64,000 bases of DNA from Mycolicibacterium mageritense (GTDB taxonomy: Bacteria > Actinomycetota > Actinomycetes > Mycobacteriales > Mycobacteriaceae): positions 2,356,001-2,420,000 of the forward strand of contig NZ_AP022567.1 in assembly GCF_010727475.1 (NCBI RefSeq), read 5' to 3'. Every line of letters begins with the position of its first letter. The stretch's first letter is position 1. The position numbers and the translations under genes are program-made. Positions 14,528-25,301 of the stretch are shown here, piece after piece. Below the pieces are notes generated by a model. It saw nothing but the letters and a program-made list of their open reading frames with translations. It did not search any database and had not been told where the DNA came from.

Positions 14528-17007
14528 CAGCGACTCCCCCGTAGTCGGGCTGCCAACGACGGTTGGGTATCGGCCCGGCGGGCCAGCAGCCTGCTCACCA
14601 TCTTGCGATACCGGCGCTGCGTGGCGTCCGAACCGTCACCCGACATCTGGATCATCAACCCGATGATGCCGTCGACCGTGGCATCGTCGTCGGTCAGGGT
14701 CGCACCGACACGCTCGGCCAACTGCTGCACCAACACATCGACCGGCGTGAGCGGCTGCCCGACGTCCTCGGCCGCCACCGCATTGAGCGAGCTGATCGCC
14801 AGCACCACATGCGGGGCGATCTCGTAACCGTCGACCAGCTGGTGAACCCGCACGAGCGCGTCACCGCCGACGCCCGCGTCCTCGGCGAGCACGTTGCACA
14901 CCGGCGGATAGGGCTGGCCCGCAATGACTCCCAGCACCCCGAAAGTCAGCACGCGCACCTCGAAATCGCGGTGAACCACGCCGGGTTCGACGCTGAGCAT
15001 GGCTTGCTCCCACAGCGGCCCGTACGCGCTCTGGTGCGTCTCGACGTACCGCTGCTGCATCCAGGCGCGCGGCTCGATCGCGCGGACGGCCGCGCAGGCG
15101 ACCACGAGGCTGTCGCCGTTGTCGTCGATGACCTTGTTCGCCAGGTCACCGAGGGCCTGCGAGTCGGGCGCCCCGAGCAACGTGCGGACCGCCGCGGTGC
15201 CCGGGACGGGATCACCGCCGAGGGCCAGCAGCAGATCGGCCGGATCCCACACTGACCCCGCGATCGTCTGCTCCAGCTGCGGCGAGCTGGTCGCCCGCAG
15301 CCACCACAGCCAGGCGCCCTGATCGCCCCGCCCGCCGCGACCGGCGCGGATACCGCGCAGCGCGGCCCGGATCCAGGTGCGGTCCCACGGCTGCGCATAC
15401 GCGAGCTCGCCCGCGGCAGGCATCGGTGTCGCGTCGGCGAACCAGTCCAGCAGGCCGTCGCTGATCGCGCTGGCCTCGACGTCGCCGCCGCTCTGCAGCG
15501 CTGCGGTGGCGAGCGCGAGCCTGCCGTCGACATCGACCCGCTGACGCAGCCGGGCGCCACGGTCCGGGTCGTCGAGAACAGGCAGCACGTCGTCGAGCAA
15601 CGCCGTGTTCAACCGTGCGTCGGTGATACCGGCCCGCAGCAACAGCTCGACCACGCGCAGCACCCGCTCACTGCCGTGCTCGCGCGCCGTCTCCAGCGCG
15701 GGCCCGATCGCGGACAGCAACTGCGGCGGGATTGGTTTCCCGTGAAACAATCTCGGTCCCAACGGAATTGGACCGATCTGACCGAGCCAGACGTCGTCGG
15801 CGATCGCACGGCTGAGATAGGTCGCATCGGCGAACTCCGCGGCCGGGCCGTCGGGCAGTTCCTGCACCGCGCGCCAGGCGTCGGCAGTGCTCGTGCCCAC
15901 CGCGGCCGAAAGCACCGCCGAAATGGTCGCTGCGGCCGCGGAATCCGTCGGCACGTCCGGCGGTGAATGGGCCGCGATCACGTCGTGGGCCTCTTCCTCC
16001 GCATCGGCGAACTCACGACGGCCGGCGACCGCCATGGCCATGGGCCACGCCGGGTGCAACCCTCTGTCCACGACCTGCTCGGAGATCCGATCGATGTCGT
16101 CGAGCAACCGTCGTGCCGAATGCGGGTCGAGCAATGTCACCTGCGCCATGGCCGACCACGGCGTGACATCGATGCGGTGGCCACCCGCAGTGCGATGCGG
16201 CTCGGCACCGAGCTCGCCCAGCCACACCGACTCCGTCTCGCTGATCACCGCCACCCCGGCCGGGACGGCGTCGAGGTCGGCGAGGGGGACCGCGGTGAGC
16301 AGCTGACCGCCGTGCAGCGCCAGCATCACCTGATCGGCTCGGTCGAACGTCGAAAACGTCAGTTGCGCAGCAGTTCCCGCGGACATCAGGAAACTCACCA
16401 AGCCGATCCACTGGGCGGCCGAATCCGGCGACTCCACCCCGAGCACCACCGGTGGTCCGCCGTCCAGGGCCGCGGCGACCGCATCGAGCAGCGCGAACAG
16501 CGTCGCGAGGCGCCAGGTGCGGGTATCCAGCGCGAATGCCACCACACTGTCCTTGGTGACCACGTCACCCGGAGCAGGGGGGCTGTCGGCGATGGTCGCG
16601 CGCCCCACCGCAGCGGCACCGAACGGGCGCACCCACTGCGGTGATCGCCACCATTCGATCGGCCGCCGTTGCGGGGCGGCGAACGGCGTGCGGTCCAGCA
16701 CCACGTGCGCGAACACGTTGCCTGGCCGTCCGGTGCTGTCCGACCCCGCGGGCACCGTGTGCCACAGCGCCACGGCCTCGCCCTCGAGCCGGCCGTAGGC
16801 CAACCGGCGCGGCCCCTGCTCGAGCTGTTCGGGCGTCGGATAGGCCGGCATCGGTTCGAGCGGGCGGAACACCGTCCGCACGCCGGCGATGAGTTGCTGG
16901 ATCTCGTCGGGAGTCGGCGCCCCGGTGGTCTGCTTGACCTGCCAGCCGCCAGCCGAACCGACCGCGTCGAACGACGTGTAGGCCAATTGGCCATAGCGGG
17001 CGGTCAC
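14527..17007 (-). CDS. GTPase-associated protein 1 (GAP1)-like large cytosolic protein
   Basis: The 826-residue product starts at GTG 17007, which overlaps the TGA of the upstream gene (GTGA). The N-terminal domain (residues 1-200: RYGQLAYTSFDAVGSAGGWQ, then NVFAHVVLD and PIEWWRSPQW) and a long helical repeat-like middle and C-terminal part (350-826) fit the GAP1 family. That family has been defined as a partner of double GTPases in actinobacteria. There is no signal peptide and no catalytic motif that I can name. Its place next to a vWA and a GTPase gene supports a scaffold or regulator role. The family call is by resemblance and context. Confidence 0.7.
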   Translation of the reverse strand: MTARYGQLAYTSFDAVGSAGGWQVKQTTGAPTPDEIQQLIAGVRTVFRPLEPMPAYPTPEQLEQGPRRLAYGRLEGEAVALWHTVPAGSDSTGRPGNVFAHVVLDRTPFAAPQRRPIEWWRSPQWVRPFGAAAVGRATIADSPPAPGDVVTKDSVVAFALDTRTWRLATLFALLDAVAAALDGGPPVVLGVESPDSAAQWIGLVSFLMSAGTAAQLTFSTFDRADQVMLALHGGQLLTAVPLADLDAVPAGVAVISETESVWLGELGAEPHRTAGGHRIDVTPWSAMAQVTLLDPHSARRLLDDIDRISEQVVDRGLHPAWPMAMAVAGRREFADAEEEAHDVIAAHSPPDVPTDSAAAATISAVLSAAVGTSTADAWRAVQELPDGPAAEFADATYLSRAIADDVWLGQIGPIPLGPRLFHGKPIPPQLLSAIGPALETAREHGSERVLRVVELLLRAGITDARLNTALLDDVLPVLDDPDRGARLRQRVDVDGRLALATAALQSGGDVEASAISDGLLDWFADATPMPAAGELAYAQPWDRTWIRAALRGIRAGRGGRGDQGAWLWWLRATSSPQLEQTIAGSVWDPADLLLALGGDPVPGTAAVRTLLGAPDSQALGDLANKVIDDNGDSLVVACAAVRAIEPRAWMQQRYVETHQSAYGPLWEQAMLSVEPGVVHRDFEVRVLTFGVLGVIAGQPYPPVCNVLAEDAGVGGDALVRVHQLVDGYEIAPHVVLAISSLNAVAAEDVGQPLTPVDVLVQQLAERVGATLTDDDATVDGIIGLMIQMSGDGSDATQRRYRKMVSRLLARRADTQPSLAARLRGSR

Positions 17008-19097
17008 TGCGCCGGCACCGTGAGGCGCAGGCTGTCGACGGGCGGATCCAGCAGCGCGATCACCCGTAGCCGTTCGGCCGACGGAGTGTTGACGAACAAC
17101 CGGATCCAGCCCTGCAGGCCACGCACGTTGGCGGCCCAGAGTTCCCCGGTGCCCGTGGTGGTCAGCTGCGACCACCGCAGTTCCTTGGACGGCCGATCGG
17201 AGAGCTGGCCCTGCGCATCGAGCGGTGCGACGTCGACGGCCTGGCCGTCGTGCACGCTTAGCGGAATGCGTTGCGGGTTGTTCACCAGGACGAACGCGGG
17301 CGAACCTGGCAGGTCGTGCTCCGAGCGCATCGCGATGGTCGCGGTGGCCGGGTATCCGTGCGGGTCACGGCCGATGCGCACGGCGTACTGCAGGCGCAGC
17401 AGACCGTGGTACTCGACGCTGACGACCGCACCCGTGACGCGCCTGCCACCCGAGAACGCCACGGGAGCCAGGTGCAGCGAGCACCCGCCGACCGGCAGCT
17501 GCCCGGTCAGCTGCATGCCGCCGTACTTCTCGTACTCCTCCAGCGAGATCTCGAACGACTTGCCCGTCAGGCCGTTCCGCGGGTCATAGCCCTTGGGCGC
17601 CAGGTACATCACGACACCCGCGGCGCCGTCGGGCCAGTCGAACGTCAGAACCTGCCTGTTGCAGTACTCCGCCAACTCGATGTCGCGGATGGTCCCGGTG
17701 CGCACCGACGACAGCGTGCGGCCGAGCAACGCGCGCCCCGACAGGATGGTGACCGGGGTCAAGTACGCGCGGCTCCACCCCGCGGGCCAGGACACCCCGG
17801 CCATCAACGCCCGGACCCGGCCGTCCGGCCCGGTCTGATTGACGACGGGCTGAGTCAGCCGCAGCTCTGGCCCCAACCCGACCTGCTCGAGCGCGTCCTC
17901 GGGCAGTTCGCCCGCGTCGGAACCCGCACTCGGGCCGTTCTCGCTGCGATAGATGACGACGCGGCCCGCCGCGGGCGGCGTCCAGGTCAGGTCGAACGCG
18001 TCGCCGTCGATGCCGGTGGCCACCGCGAGGTCGGCAACGGGGGCCAGCACCGCCGACACCTCGACGTCGGTTTCGACGGCCTCCGACAGCCGCAGCACTC
18101 CGTCGACCGTCGCCGCGCAGCGGGCCCGGTACACGTACCGCTCGCCCCGCTTGGTGTCGGCGTCGACGAAGCCCGTCAGGTTGTCGTGGCCGGCCAGGAT
18201 GCGGTACTGCGGCCCGTCGCGCCCGGCTTCGGCCACGGGCACCCGGTAGACGTAGACCGCGCTGACACCGGGCGGCACGGACCACTGGCCGATGACGCGG
18301 CCCGCATCCTCGCGGATCACGAAATCGACTATGGGACTGACGAGTACCCCCGCGGCATGCAGCAGCGGCTGCGCGGCCAGCGCCTCCTCGCGCGACGCCC
18401 CGACGTTGATCCAGACCTGGTAGTGGCGCACCGCGGCGGCCGGCGCGCGGTCGTCGGTGACGGCGGTTTCCGTGGTCGCGCCGACCAGGTGCGCGCGATC
18501 GGGTGCATACGGCGGATTGTCCTCGCTGCTGACGGCGCGATAGATCACGACGCCACCGGGAGCCTGGTACGGCGGCCAGCTCAACGTCAACCCCGCGCGG
18601 TCGCGACGCAGCGCCACGCTGTGCATCGGCGGGCGTTGCGCGGCGAAGGTGAATGGCGCGAAATCAGTTGCTGCCAAAGGCTTTTCGGCGGCCGCCGGTT
18701 CGGCGGGCGGAGCCGGTTCGACGGGCACAGCAGCCGGCGGAGGCAGGCTCGGTGCAGCGACGTCGGGGGCAGCGGGGGGCGGGTTCGACACCCGGTGCCT
18801 GCCCGTCACGGCGATCTGTTCGGTGGCCGAGATCGCGAGTTCGGAGAGCACCCTGGCCATTTCGTCGGCATGCTCGGCCACCGAGCCGGGCAGCATGGCC
18901 CTGATCTGCTCGGCGTCGGTGCGGCCAGACCGCAGCACCAGACGCAGATGTGCTTCCTTGAAACTGCGCGCCGCCACTGCGCCGGAGTCGATGAGCTGCT
19001 GGCGCCACGCCAGCAGCGGCGCCAGCCGCGGGTCGGCGTCGTCGGGATCCTCGCCCACGTGAGAATCCGGCCTGGAATCGGGATTGGTATCTGGCAT
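17004..19097 (-). CDS. Cytosolic protein with three fibronectin-III-like repeats
   Basis: The 697-residue product starts at ATG 19097, one base after the preceding stop. A helical N-terminal region (about 20-100) and an Ala/Pro linker (110-150) are followed by at least three FN3-like beta repeats. Their repeated core reads as 'LSWPPYQAPGGVVIYRA', 'GQWSVPPGVSAVYVYRV' and 'LTWTPPAAGRVVIYRSE'. More beta-rich sequence follows to the end. The protein has no signal peptide. FN3-repeat proteins of this kind occur next to GAP1-like genes and probably mediate protein contacts. No enzymatic motif is visible. Confidence 0.72.
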   Translation of the reverse strand: MPDTNPDSRPDSHVGEDPDDADPRLAPLLAWRQQLIDSGAVAARSFKEAHLRLVLRSGRTDAEQIRAMLPGSVAEHADEMARVLSELAISATEQIAVTGRHRVSNPPPAAPDVAAPSLPPPAAVPVEPAPPAEPAAAEKPLAATDFAPFTFAAQRPPMHSVALRRDRAGLTLSWPPYQAPGGVVIYRAVSSEDNPPYAPDRAHLVGATTETAVTDDRAPAAAVRHYQVWINVGASREEALAAQPLLHAAGVLVSPIVDFVIREDAGRVIGQWSVPPGVSAVYVYRVPVAEAGRDGPQYRILAGHDNLTGFVDADTKRGERYVYRARCAATVDGVLRLSEAVETDVEVSAVLAPVADLAVATGIDGDAFDLTWTPPAAGRVVIYRSENGPSAGSDAGELPEDALEQVGLGPELRLTQPVVNQTGPDGRVRALMAGVSWPAGWSRAYLTPVTILSGRALLGRTLSSVRTGTIRDIELAEYCNRQVLTFDWPDGAAGVVMYLAPKGYDPRNGLTGKSFEISLEEYEKYGGMQLTGQLPVGGCSLHLAPVAFSGGRRVTGAVVSVEYHGLLRLQYAVRIGRDPHGYPATATIAMRSEHDLPGSPAFVLVNNPQRIPLSVHDGQAVDVAPLDAQGQLSDRPSKELRWSQLTTTGTGELWAANVRGLQGWIRLFVNTPSAERLRVIALLDPPVDSLRLTVPAQ

Positions 19098-19098
19098 G

Positions 19099-21747
19099 TC
19101 AGAACACCATGTCCTCCCCTGGCGGCACATCGGTCTCGGTGCGGCGCACCATCTTCGTCGGCTCGTCCTCACCGCCCGGCGCGACGGTCACCGGCATCTC
19201 GAACAGGGCAAAATCGTACGGCGGAAGCCCGTCGCTCGCCTGCACCACGACGGCTCGGTATCCCAGTCCCTGCCGCACCACCGCGGCGGTGTCGATGGCC
19301 ACCCCGGACCGCCCGGCGGTCACCGCGGCGTTGGTGAACAGCGATGCGTCGAACGGCGCGCCGCGCCCCGGCCGGTGATCGACGACCCCCGCACTGAACT
19401 GCTGCGCGGGGATCTCCCGGCCGAACGTCGGCACCAGCACCGTTCCGGTGAGCGTGTCGGCGAGGCTGCCCGGTGCGGCGCCGCCGCCCGACTCGTCCGC
19501 GAACATCTGCTCGACCCGAGCCCACAGGGCATCCGCACCGGTCGGCCGGACCCGCCCCGACATCACCGCCGACGACCATTGATCAAGCCCCGACGACGTG
19601 CCCACACCGGGCTGGCGGAACAGCGCGATGGGCTCCTCGCGCAGTCGGCTCGCGGCCTCGGCGAGCATGTCTTCCCACGGCTTGGTCAGCCAGCCCAGCG
19701 AATACAGCCTCCGCTGGATGCCGTGGGTCGCGTTGTCGGCCTGATCCGACGACGGTGTCGCGATACCGATCTGCGTGGACCGCGGCAGCCCGTCGGCGAG
19801 CTGCCCGACGGCCGGGCGGCTCGGCGGTGGCGCGCCGAACGGTGCCCGCAGCACCGTGCCCAACGTGCGGCACCAGGCCAGCAACTGACCGTAGGCCGAC
19901 GTGAGCCGGCTCAGATCCTGAAGGGCCGTGCGCAGATTGGCCTGCATGGTCTCCAGCTGGTTCTGCTGCGATCTTCGCAGGTTCATCTCGGCGAACAGGT
20001 CGCGTTGACTCAGCAGGAACAGCGCCAGCGAGACGACGACGTACAGCACGATCAACGCGCCCGCGGTGGACAGCGCGAACACCCAGCCCACCCAGTCGAG
20101 TGCCGCGATACCGACGAGCACCAGCAGCACCACGAACAGCGCGACCGTGAACGTCTTGAGGATCGTGCTGATGGCGGCCTGGCGTTCCCGCAGCCGCTCG
20201 TCGATGCCTGCCCGGTCGGACATCGACTGGATCTGCGACACCAGCCCGGCGACCTCACCGCGGGCCCGCTGCATGAAGTCGACCAGGATCGTGCTGACCT
20301 GCCAGGCATAACTGCGGGTGGCGGCCGCCTGCCAGCGGTCCAATTCGGTGCCGGTGTTGCGGGCCTCGACGCCCGCGGCGGGGTCGGAGTAGGCGTGCTG
20401 CAGCCGCTCGCGCAGGTTGGCCGCGCCGAGTACGTCGGCGCCCTCGACCCCGTTGATGCCGACCACCGCGGCCAGCGAGGTCGGGACGCCGCGGAACGAG
20501 TCGGCCGGGCTCGGCACCACATCGGCGGCGTTGAACACGACCCCGACGGCCGAACCGACCGCCACGGGCTCGAGCCCGGCGGCCCGGCGCCCGCCGTCGG
20601 CCAGGGTCAGCGCGCCGTTGACGAAGTCGGTCCACAGCCCGCTGAGATCCTGCTGCACGAGGTGCGGGCCCTGCCCGCCCAGCGCGTTCTGCAGGGTCTC
20701 GGCGCTGCGGTTGAGATCCTGCCAGTCGGCCTTGGCGGTGTCGGCGACCACCGCGAACGCCGAGTCGGTGCGGCCGAACACCGTGCCCTGCACAGTGCTG
20801 GCCACCACCGAGGTGACCGAGCCCATCACCGCCGACAGCCATGCGGCAGGCGCACTGCGCAGCGCGGCGCCCATGAACTTGAAGAACATCTTGAGCGCGG
20901 CGCCGATACCGATGTTCTCGGTGGGATGCGCATCCGCGGGCAACCGGGGTCCGCGCAACACGTCGCGATGTTTGGTCCACAACGCGCGCGCCATCGACTG
21001 CGTCGCGGTCGGGACGTCTTCTATGTAGACCACGGGCACCTGCCCGCCGCGCGGCAACGGCAGCCGCCCCGTCGGATCGAACAACTGGGTGCGCAGACTG
21101 TCCTCGACGGATGCGCTGTCGAGGCGACGGTAGAACGCGCGCACGGCCCGGACGGTCTGCCCGGGCAGGATCTCCAGGTTGTCGAACGGGCTCTGCTCGA
21201 CTCCGGCCCACAGCCCGCAGATCCCCGCCACCACGGGCGCGGTCCGCTGCGCCACGTCGAGCGAATCGGTCAGCCGCCCCCACGGCACCGCGCCGAGACC
21301 CGGCGCGGCAGAGTCCTCCGGCGCGATCAGCAGGTTGTGCCAGCCTTCCAGCACCAACGCGAGGTCCGGCGCGGTCGGGACGGAATTGCCCGGCGTTATC
21401 AGCAGGCGCAGCAGGCTGATCGGCGCACCCATCGAACTGCTGCGCACGCTCTGCTCGACGGCCTGCTCGGCGGCCAGCGGGACGCGCTCGTCGGCCGGTG
21501 CCTCGATCGGCACCAGCACCGCGATCCGGATCCGGTCGTAGCGCTCGCCGGTCAGGAGTTGCTGCAGCACAACAGGACTCGCATGGCCGTTGCGCACCAG
21601 GGTGGCAGGGGTCGACGCACCACCCACATCGCCTGCGGCGACCCAAGCGAACGGGTCCACCAGCCCGACGGCCGAGTAGTCGGCCAGCACCGCGAGAATC
21701 TCCTCGGTGTGCTTGGGTGGGGCGAGCAGCACGGTCAGCGATGGCAT
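19099..21747 (-). CDS. Large membrane protein with two central helices (GAP1-type operon)
   Basis: The 882-residue product has a soluble N-terminal half (residues 1-525). Two adjacent membrane helices lie at about 530-552 and 556-580 (ALFVVLLVLVGIAALDWVGW and GALIVLYVVVSLALFLL). A soluble C-terminal part (590-882) begins with a short coiled coil (RRSQQNQLETMQANLRT). The helical hairpin puts both large domains on the same, probably cytosolic, side. I do not recognise a domain family by motif. The start ATG (21747) is two bases from the tubulin-like stop, so the two are co-translated. It is a candidate membrane platform for the GTPase machinery. Confidence 0.75.
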   Translation of the reverse strand: MPSLTVLLAPPKHTEEILAVLADYSAVGLVDPFAWVAAGDVGGASTPATLVRNGHASPVVLQQLLTGERYDRIRIAVLVPIEAPADERVPLAAEQAVEQSVRSSSMGAPISLLRLLITPGNSVPTAPDLALVLEGWHNLLIAPEDSAAPGLGAVPWGRLTDSLDVAQRTAPVVAGICGLWAGVEQSPFDNLEILPGQTVRAVRAFYRRLDSASVEDSLRTQLFDPTGRLPLPRGGQVPVVYIEDVPTATQSMARALWTKHRDVLRGPRLPADAHPTENIGIGAALKMFFKFMGAALRSAPAAWLSAVMGSVTSVVASTVQGTVFGRTDSAFAVVADTAKADWQDLNRSAETLQNALGGQGPHLVQQDLSGLWTDFVNGALTLADGGRRAAGLEPVAVGSAVGVVFNAADVVPSPADSFRGVPTSLAAVVGINGVEGADVLGAANLRERLQHAYSDPAAGVEARNTGTELDRWQAAATRSYAWQVSTILVDFMQRARGEVAGLVSQIQSMSDRAGIDERLRERQAAISTILKTFTVALFVVLLVLVGIAALDWVGWVFALSTAGALIVLYVVVSLALFLLSQRDLFAEMNLRRSQQNQLETMQANLRTALQDLSRLTSAYGQLLAWCRTLGTVLRAPFGAPPPSRPAVGQLADGLPRSTQIGIATPSSDQADNATHGIQRRLYSLGWLTKPWEDMLAEAASRLREEPIALFRQPGVGTSSGLDQWSSAVMSGRVRPTGADALWARVEQMFADESGGGAAPGSLADTLTGTVLVPTFGREIPAQQFSAGVVDHRPGRGAPFDASLFTNAAVTAGRSGVAIDTAAVVRQGLGYRAVVVQASDGLPPYDFALFEMPVTVAPGGEDEPTKMVRRTETDVPPGEDMVF

Positions 21748-21749
21748 TG

Positions 21750-24700
21750 CTAGAACGTCCCCCCGTCGGGGATCACGACCGAGCTGCCGCCATCATCCAA
21801 AAACGCTGCCGCGCCTGCCACTTCACCGCGGGCCAGCGCCTCGGCCTCACGCTGCAGCAGCCTGATCAAGGTGTCGGTGGCCCAGTACACATCGGGCGCC
21901 AGATCCCGGAAGATCGGGGTCTTGGCCGCCTTCGAGCGCGTCGCGATCGTGGTGAACGCCCCCTCGGGCATGGCACCCGGAGCGTCGGCAGGCAGGTACT
22001 GCGCGGCCACGTCGCGCACACTGCCGAGCCAGGTTTCCGCGGCGGCCTGGCGCTCGTCGGGCGTCTGCGCCGCGGCGATCGGCCCGACCCGCGAGGTGAC
22101 GCCCTGCCCGGCTGTGCCGGTGCGCAGGAAGTCACGCAGCAGCCCGGCGGCCGAGAGTTCGACGATGCCGCTGGCGGGATCCTGGCTATGCGAGTCGTAC
22201 AGCTCGCGCAGCACCTGATACGGCCGCAGCGACCTCATCACAGGGGGTTCGTGCGATGTGGCGATGGCCAGCAGGATGCCTTCGAGGACCGCGGGCAGCC
22301 AGTCGTAGGACGCCGTGAACGCCGACGGCGGCGTGAGCAACGGGTTCGGGAAGTTCACCCACTGGTTGTCGTTGCCGTCGTAGATGCGCACGGGTTCGGT
22401 GTAGGGCGAGGCCGGGATCTGGATGCGGCCGATGATCTGGCCGATGAACCAGCCCGCCGTCATGGTGCGCCGCTCGTCGTCGGTCATCGGCAACGAGGCG
22501 GGCAGCGGCCGCGACCGCCGGTAACGCCAGAACTGGCCCCGGCCCGGCCCGGCGGTCTGAGCCCACTGCTGGGCCGCCGGCTTGAGCACCGAGTCGAACG
22601 CGAGCGGCGAATAGTTCGGATACGAACCGAAGATGTCGATGCGCGTGACACTGTCCTCGTCGGACAGCGACCGGCCGTAGTTGTCCTTGGTGGCCTGGTC
22701 GATGCGCGGGTTGGCGCGCAGCACCTCGGCCAACGCATCGGCCACCGGTTGCCCGGCGAACGGGATCTCGGAGAACTTGTACCGGTACTCGACCTGCTGA
22801 CCGGGATGAACGCGTTGCAGCGCTTGGTCGTTCACACTCGCCAGCGGGCGCGCCAACGACAACGCCTCGTTGAACTTGGTGGCGATGTCGCGACGGCGGT
22901 TGCTCAGCTCGGATTCCGACGCCCCCACGCCCTGCACGTAGTCGCGCAGCGACACCTTGCAGAACTCTTCGAAGGCCTCACCCGGGCGCCCGACATACAG
23001 CCGCGCCCGGGCCAGCAGCTCGGCGGGCCTGGTGTGAATGTCGAACTGCGCCATGGACGGAACCCGCGGCCTGCCCGTCTCCGGGTCGGTCCCCAGCGCA
23101 CGCGTCACCCAGCTCGCGGTGAGGCCCGTGAGGCCACCCGGTGCCGATACGCCGCCCGTGGTCTGCCACTCCCCCAGGATCACGCGCGTGGTGGCGTCGT
23201 CGACCGCGTTGCGCAGCGGGATCATCGCGTGCGCGCCGCCGACCGCCTTCGGCAGATCCGTCTCGTAGCGCTGCTTGAACGCCGCCGAGCTGATCAGCAG
23301 CACCTCGTTGTTGGCCTCGGCGAACCGGGCGGGCACGAGCTCGTCGGCGTCGGAGGGCCAGGCCACGTACTGGTCGGTGGCCAACCGCGCCAGGCCGATG
23401 TCCGACGGCGGTTCGGCCCGCGCCTTCTCCAGCAGGATCATCGCCTCACCGAGCGAATCACGCAGCGGCGCAAGCAGTTCAGCACCCATCACGCGCATCA
23501 CGTCGGCGATCCGGGCGGCCGCGTCGGCGAACAGCTGGCGACGCACGTTGGACCGGAAGCCGTCGAGCGCGACACCCAGCACCTGATCGGCGTTGGTCAT
23601 CGTGCCGTGCAATGACCGCAACGCGGCGTCGACCTGCGGGGGCACCGCGACGATGTCGGGCGGGCCCATGGCGCCGAGTTGCGCGACGCCGGGCGCCAGC
23701 ACGTCGTCGATGTGGCGGCGCAACCGGTCGACGAGCTCGCGGGCGTACGGCAGGCCCAGCGTCGCCGCGGCCCGGCCGATCATCTGCTGCAGGTGCTCGG
23801 AGAATTCGAGGTGCCAGCTGTAGGCCATCGCATAGCCGATCTCGGCGCACGCACGGGCCAGGTCGGCGCGGCGGTTGTGCACGGCCTGCCGGAAGATCGG
23901 CACCCACTGGTCGGCCGACATGCCTTGCGGATTGGGCAGATACCCGCGCAGCTGGCGTTCCACCAGACCGTTGACGGCGCCCGCCACCGCTTCCGGCGCG
24001 AACGCACCCGTGGCGATCCAGTTGCCGAGGATTCCCACCCTGGTCTGCTCATCGCCGGCCTGGTCGGGGATCCGCAGCTGCGCGCAGTGGCCCTGCCACT
24101 GACTGCTGAGCAAGGTGTCGAGCTGCTCGTTGCTCGATGCCGGGTTGCCGGGCTGGATGTGGCCGAACAGCAGCTTGTCGGCGGCACTGCGCGCCAACCG
24201 CTGCGCGGCGTACTCGGCGTAGCGGTCACGCCCCATCGACAGGCTGGAGAAACCGTAAGTGCCCCATGGCAATACATCCCAGGCCGAGATGCCCCAGCCG
24301 AGCACGTCGCGGTCGCCGACGGGCGATGCGGTGTTGCCGAGGTCGTACGACACGAACTGGTCGCTGGCCTTACCGCTCATCATGAGCCCGGCCAGGCCGC
24401 GGGCCAGACCGCGGTATACGGCGTTCTGCGAACCATCGCCGAACAACGTGCGGTCGGCTCCGATGTACCGGCCGACCGGGAACACGCGCGCGAACGGGAT
24501 CGGTTCACCGTCGCCGTGATGCTGACCGAGCGCGCGCAGGATCCGGACATCGTGCTCGCGCGCCGCACCGGCCTGGCTGGCCACGATCTCACCGAGCATC
24601 GCCAGGGCGTTGGCCCGCACACCCGTACGCGCACTCTCCGGCAACGAGTCGAAGATGTCGGGCGTCACCATGAAGACGCCCATCAGCTTGGGATCGAGCC

Positions 24701-25301
24701 CGGTCACGAGCGTCAGCAGGCGGCACACGTCCAGCGCCATCGAGGCACCCGCGCCGCCCGCCATCGACGACACCACGAGCACGAGCGGCGGCTCGTTGGG
24801 GTCGAACCGGCCCATGCCCGGCACGCTGGCAGTGGCCATCTCCGAGATGGTCTCGACCCGGAACAGCGTGTCCCACGCCGACTGCAGCCGGGCGTGGATC
24901 TCGCTGGCCTTGCTCAGCGTGATCATGCGGCCGATCGCGCGGTACTGGCCGGCACCCGCAGAGATCGGGTTGGTGACCTCCTGCGGGTTACGGGGCGCCC
25001 AGGTCGCGATGGTGTCCAGGGCGCCGCCCGCGGCCAGGCGTTGCGACAGCGCGCCGTCGAGGATCGCGTAACTGCTGCCCTGCGGCCCACAACCGATGTA
25101 GCTGCCGCCCTGTGCCGGGACATTGGCCAGGCCCTCCGGTCCGGACTCCGCCGCACTTGGCACGTCGATATGGACGAACTGCCAACCCGCGAGGAGTTTT
25201 CCGATGCCCGCCGCGTGCAGCTCGGATCGCAGCTGGTCCATCATGAACGCCAAGGTGGCACCGCCTGACCCACCGCATCCGACAACCAGGAAACGTCGCA
25301 T
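21750..25301 (-). CDS. Tubulin-like GTPase-fold protein
   Basis: The 1183-residue product has an N-terminal tubulin/FtsZ-like nucleotide-binding domain. The first glycine loop is VVGCGGSGG at residues 6-14, and a tubulin-signature-like loop SSMAGGAGASMALDV lies at about 178-192. These features fit the 'tubulin-like' family (PF13809 type), which is distinct from FtsZ. The remaining about 800 residues are mostly helical. The ATG overlaps the stop of the upstream vWA gene by one base. Proteins of this family occur in predicted conflict and signalling operons with vWA and GTPase partners. Whether it polymerises is unknown. Confidence 0.78.
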   Translation of the reverse strand: MRRFLVVGCGGSGGATLAFMMDQLRSELHAAGIGKLLAGWQFVHIDVPSAAESGPEGLANVPAQGGSYIGCGPQGSSYAILDGALSQRLAAGGALDTIATWAPRNPQEVTNPISAGAGQYRAIGRMITLSKASEIHARLQSAWDTLFRVETISEMATASVPGMGRFDPNEPPLVLVVSSMAGGAGASMALDVCRLLTLVTGLDPKLMGVFMVTPDIFDSLPESARTGVRANALAMLGEIVASQAGAAREHDVRILRALGQHHGDGEPIPFARVFPVGRYIGADRTLFGDGSQNAVYRGLARGLAGLMMSGKASDQFVSYDLGNTASPVGDRDVLGWGISAWDVLPWGTYGFSSLSMGRDRYAEYAAQRLARSAADKLLFGHIQPGNPASSNEQLDTLLSSQWQGHCAQLRIPDQAGDEQTRVGILGNWIATGAFAPEAVAGAVNGLVERQLRGYLPNPQGMSADQWVPIFRQAVHNRRADLARACAEIGYAMAYSWHLEFSEHLQQMIGRAAATLGLPYARELVDRLRRHIDDVLAPGVAQLGAMGPPDIVAVPPQVDAALRSLHGTMTNADQVLGVALDGFRSNVRRQLFADAAARIADVMRVMGAELLAPLRDSLGEAMILLEKARAEPPSDIGLARLATDQYVAWPSDADELVPARFAEANNEVLLISSAAFKQRYETDLPKAVGGAHAMIPLRNAVDDATTRVILGEWQTTGGVSAPGGLTGLTASWVTRALGTDPETGRPRVPSMAQFDIHTRPAELLARARLYVGRPGEAFEEFCKVSLRDYVQGVGASESELSNRRRDIATKFNEALSLARPLASVNDQALQRVHPGQQVEYRYKFSEIPFAGQPVADALAEVLRANPRIDQATKDNYGRSLSDEDSVTRIDIFGSYPNYSPLAFDSVLKPAAQQWAQTAGPGRGQFWRYRRSRPLPASLPMTDDERRTMTAGWFIGQIIGRIQIPASPYTEPVRIYDGNDNQWVNFPNPLLTPPSAFTASYDWLPAVLEGILLAIATSHEPPVMRSLRPYQVLRELYDSHSQDPASGIVELSAAGLLRDFLRTGTAGQGVTSRVGPIAAAQTPDERQAAAETWLGSVRDVAAQYLPADAPGAMPEGAFTTIATRSKAAKTPIFRDLAPDVYWATDTLIRLLQREAEALARGEVAGAAAFLDDGGSSVVIPDGGTF

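Noticed and set aside
17271..21753. Very long plus-strand open frames (688 and 889 codons) over the FN3 and membrane-protein genes
   Set aside because: They are antisense shadows in high-GC DNA, rich in Arg, His and Gly, and without motifs. The minus-strand frames have overlapping starts and stops, membrane helices and FN3 repeats.
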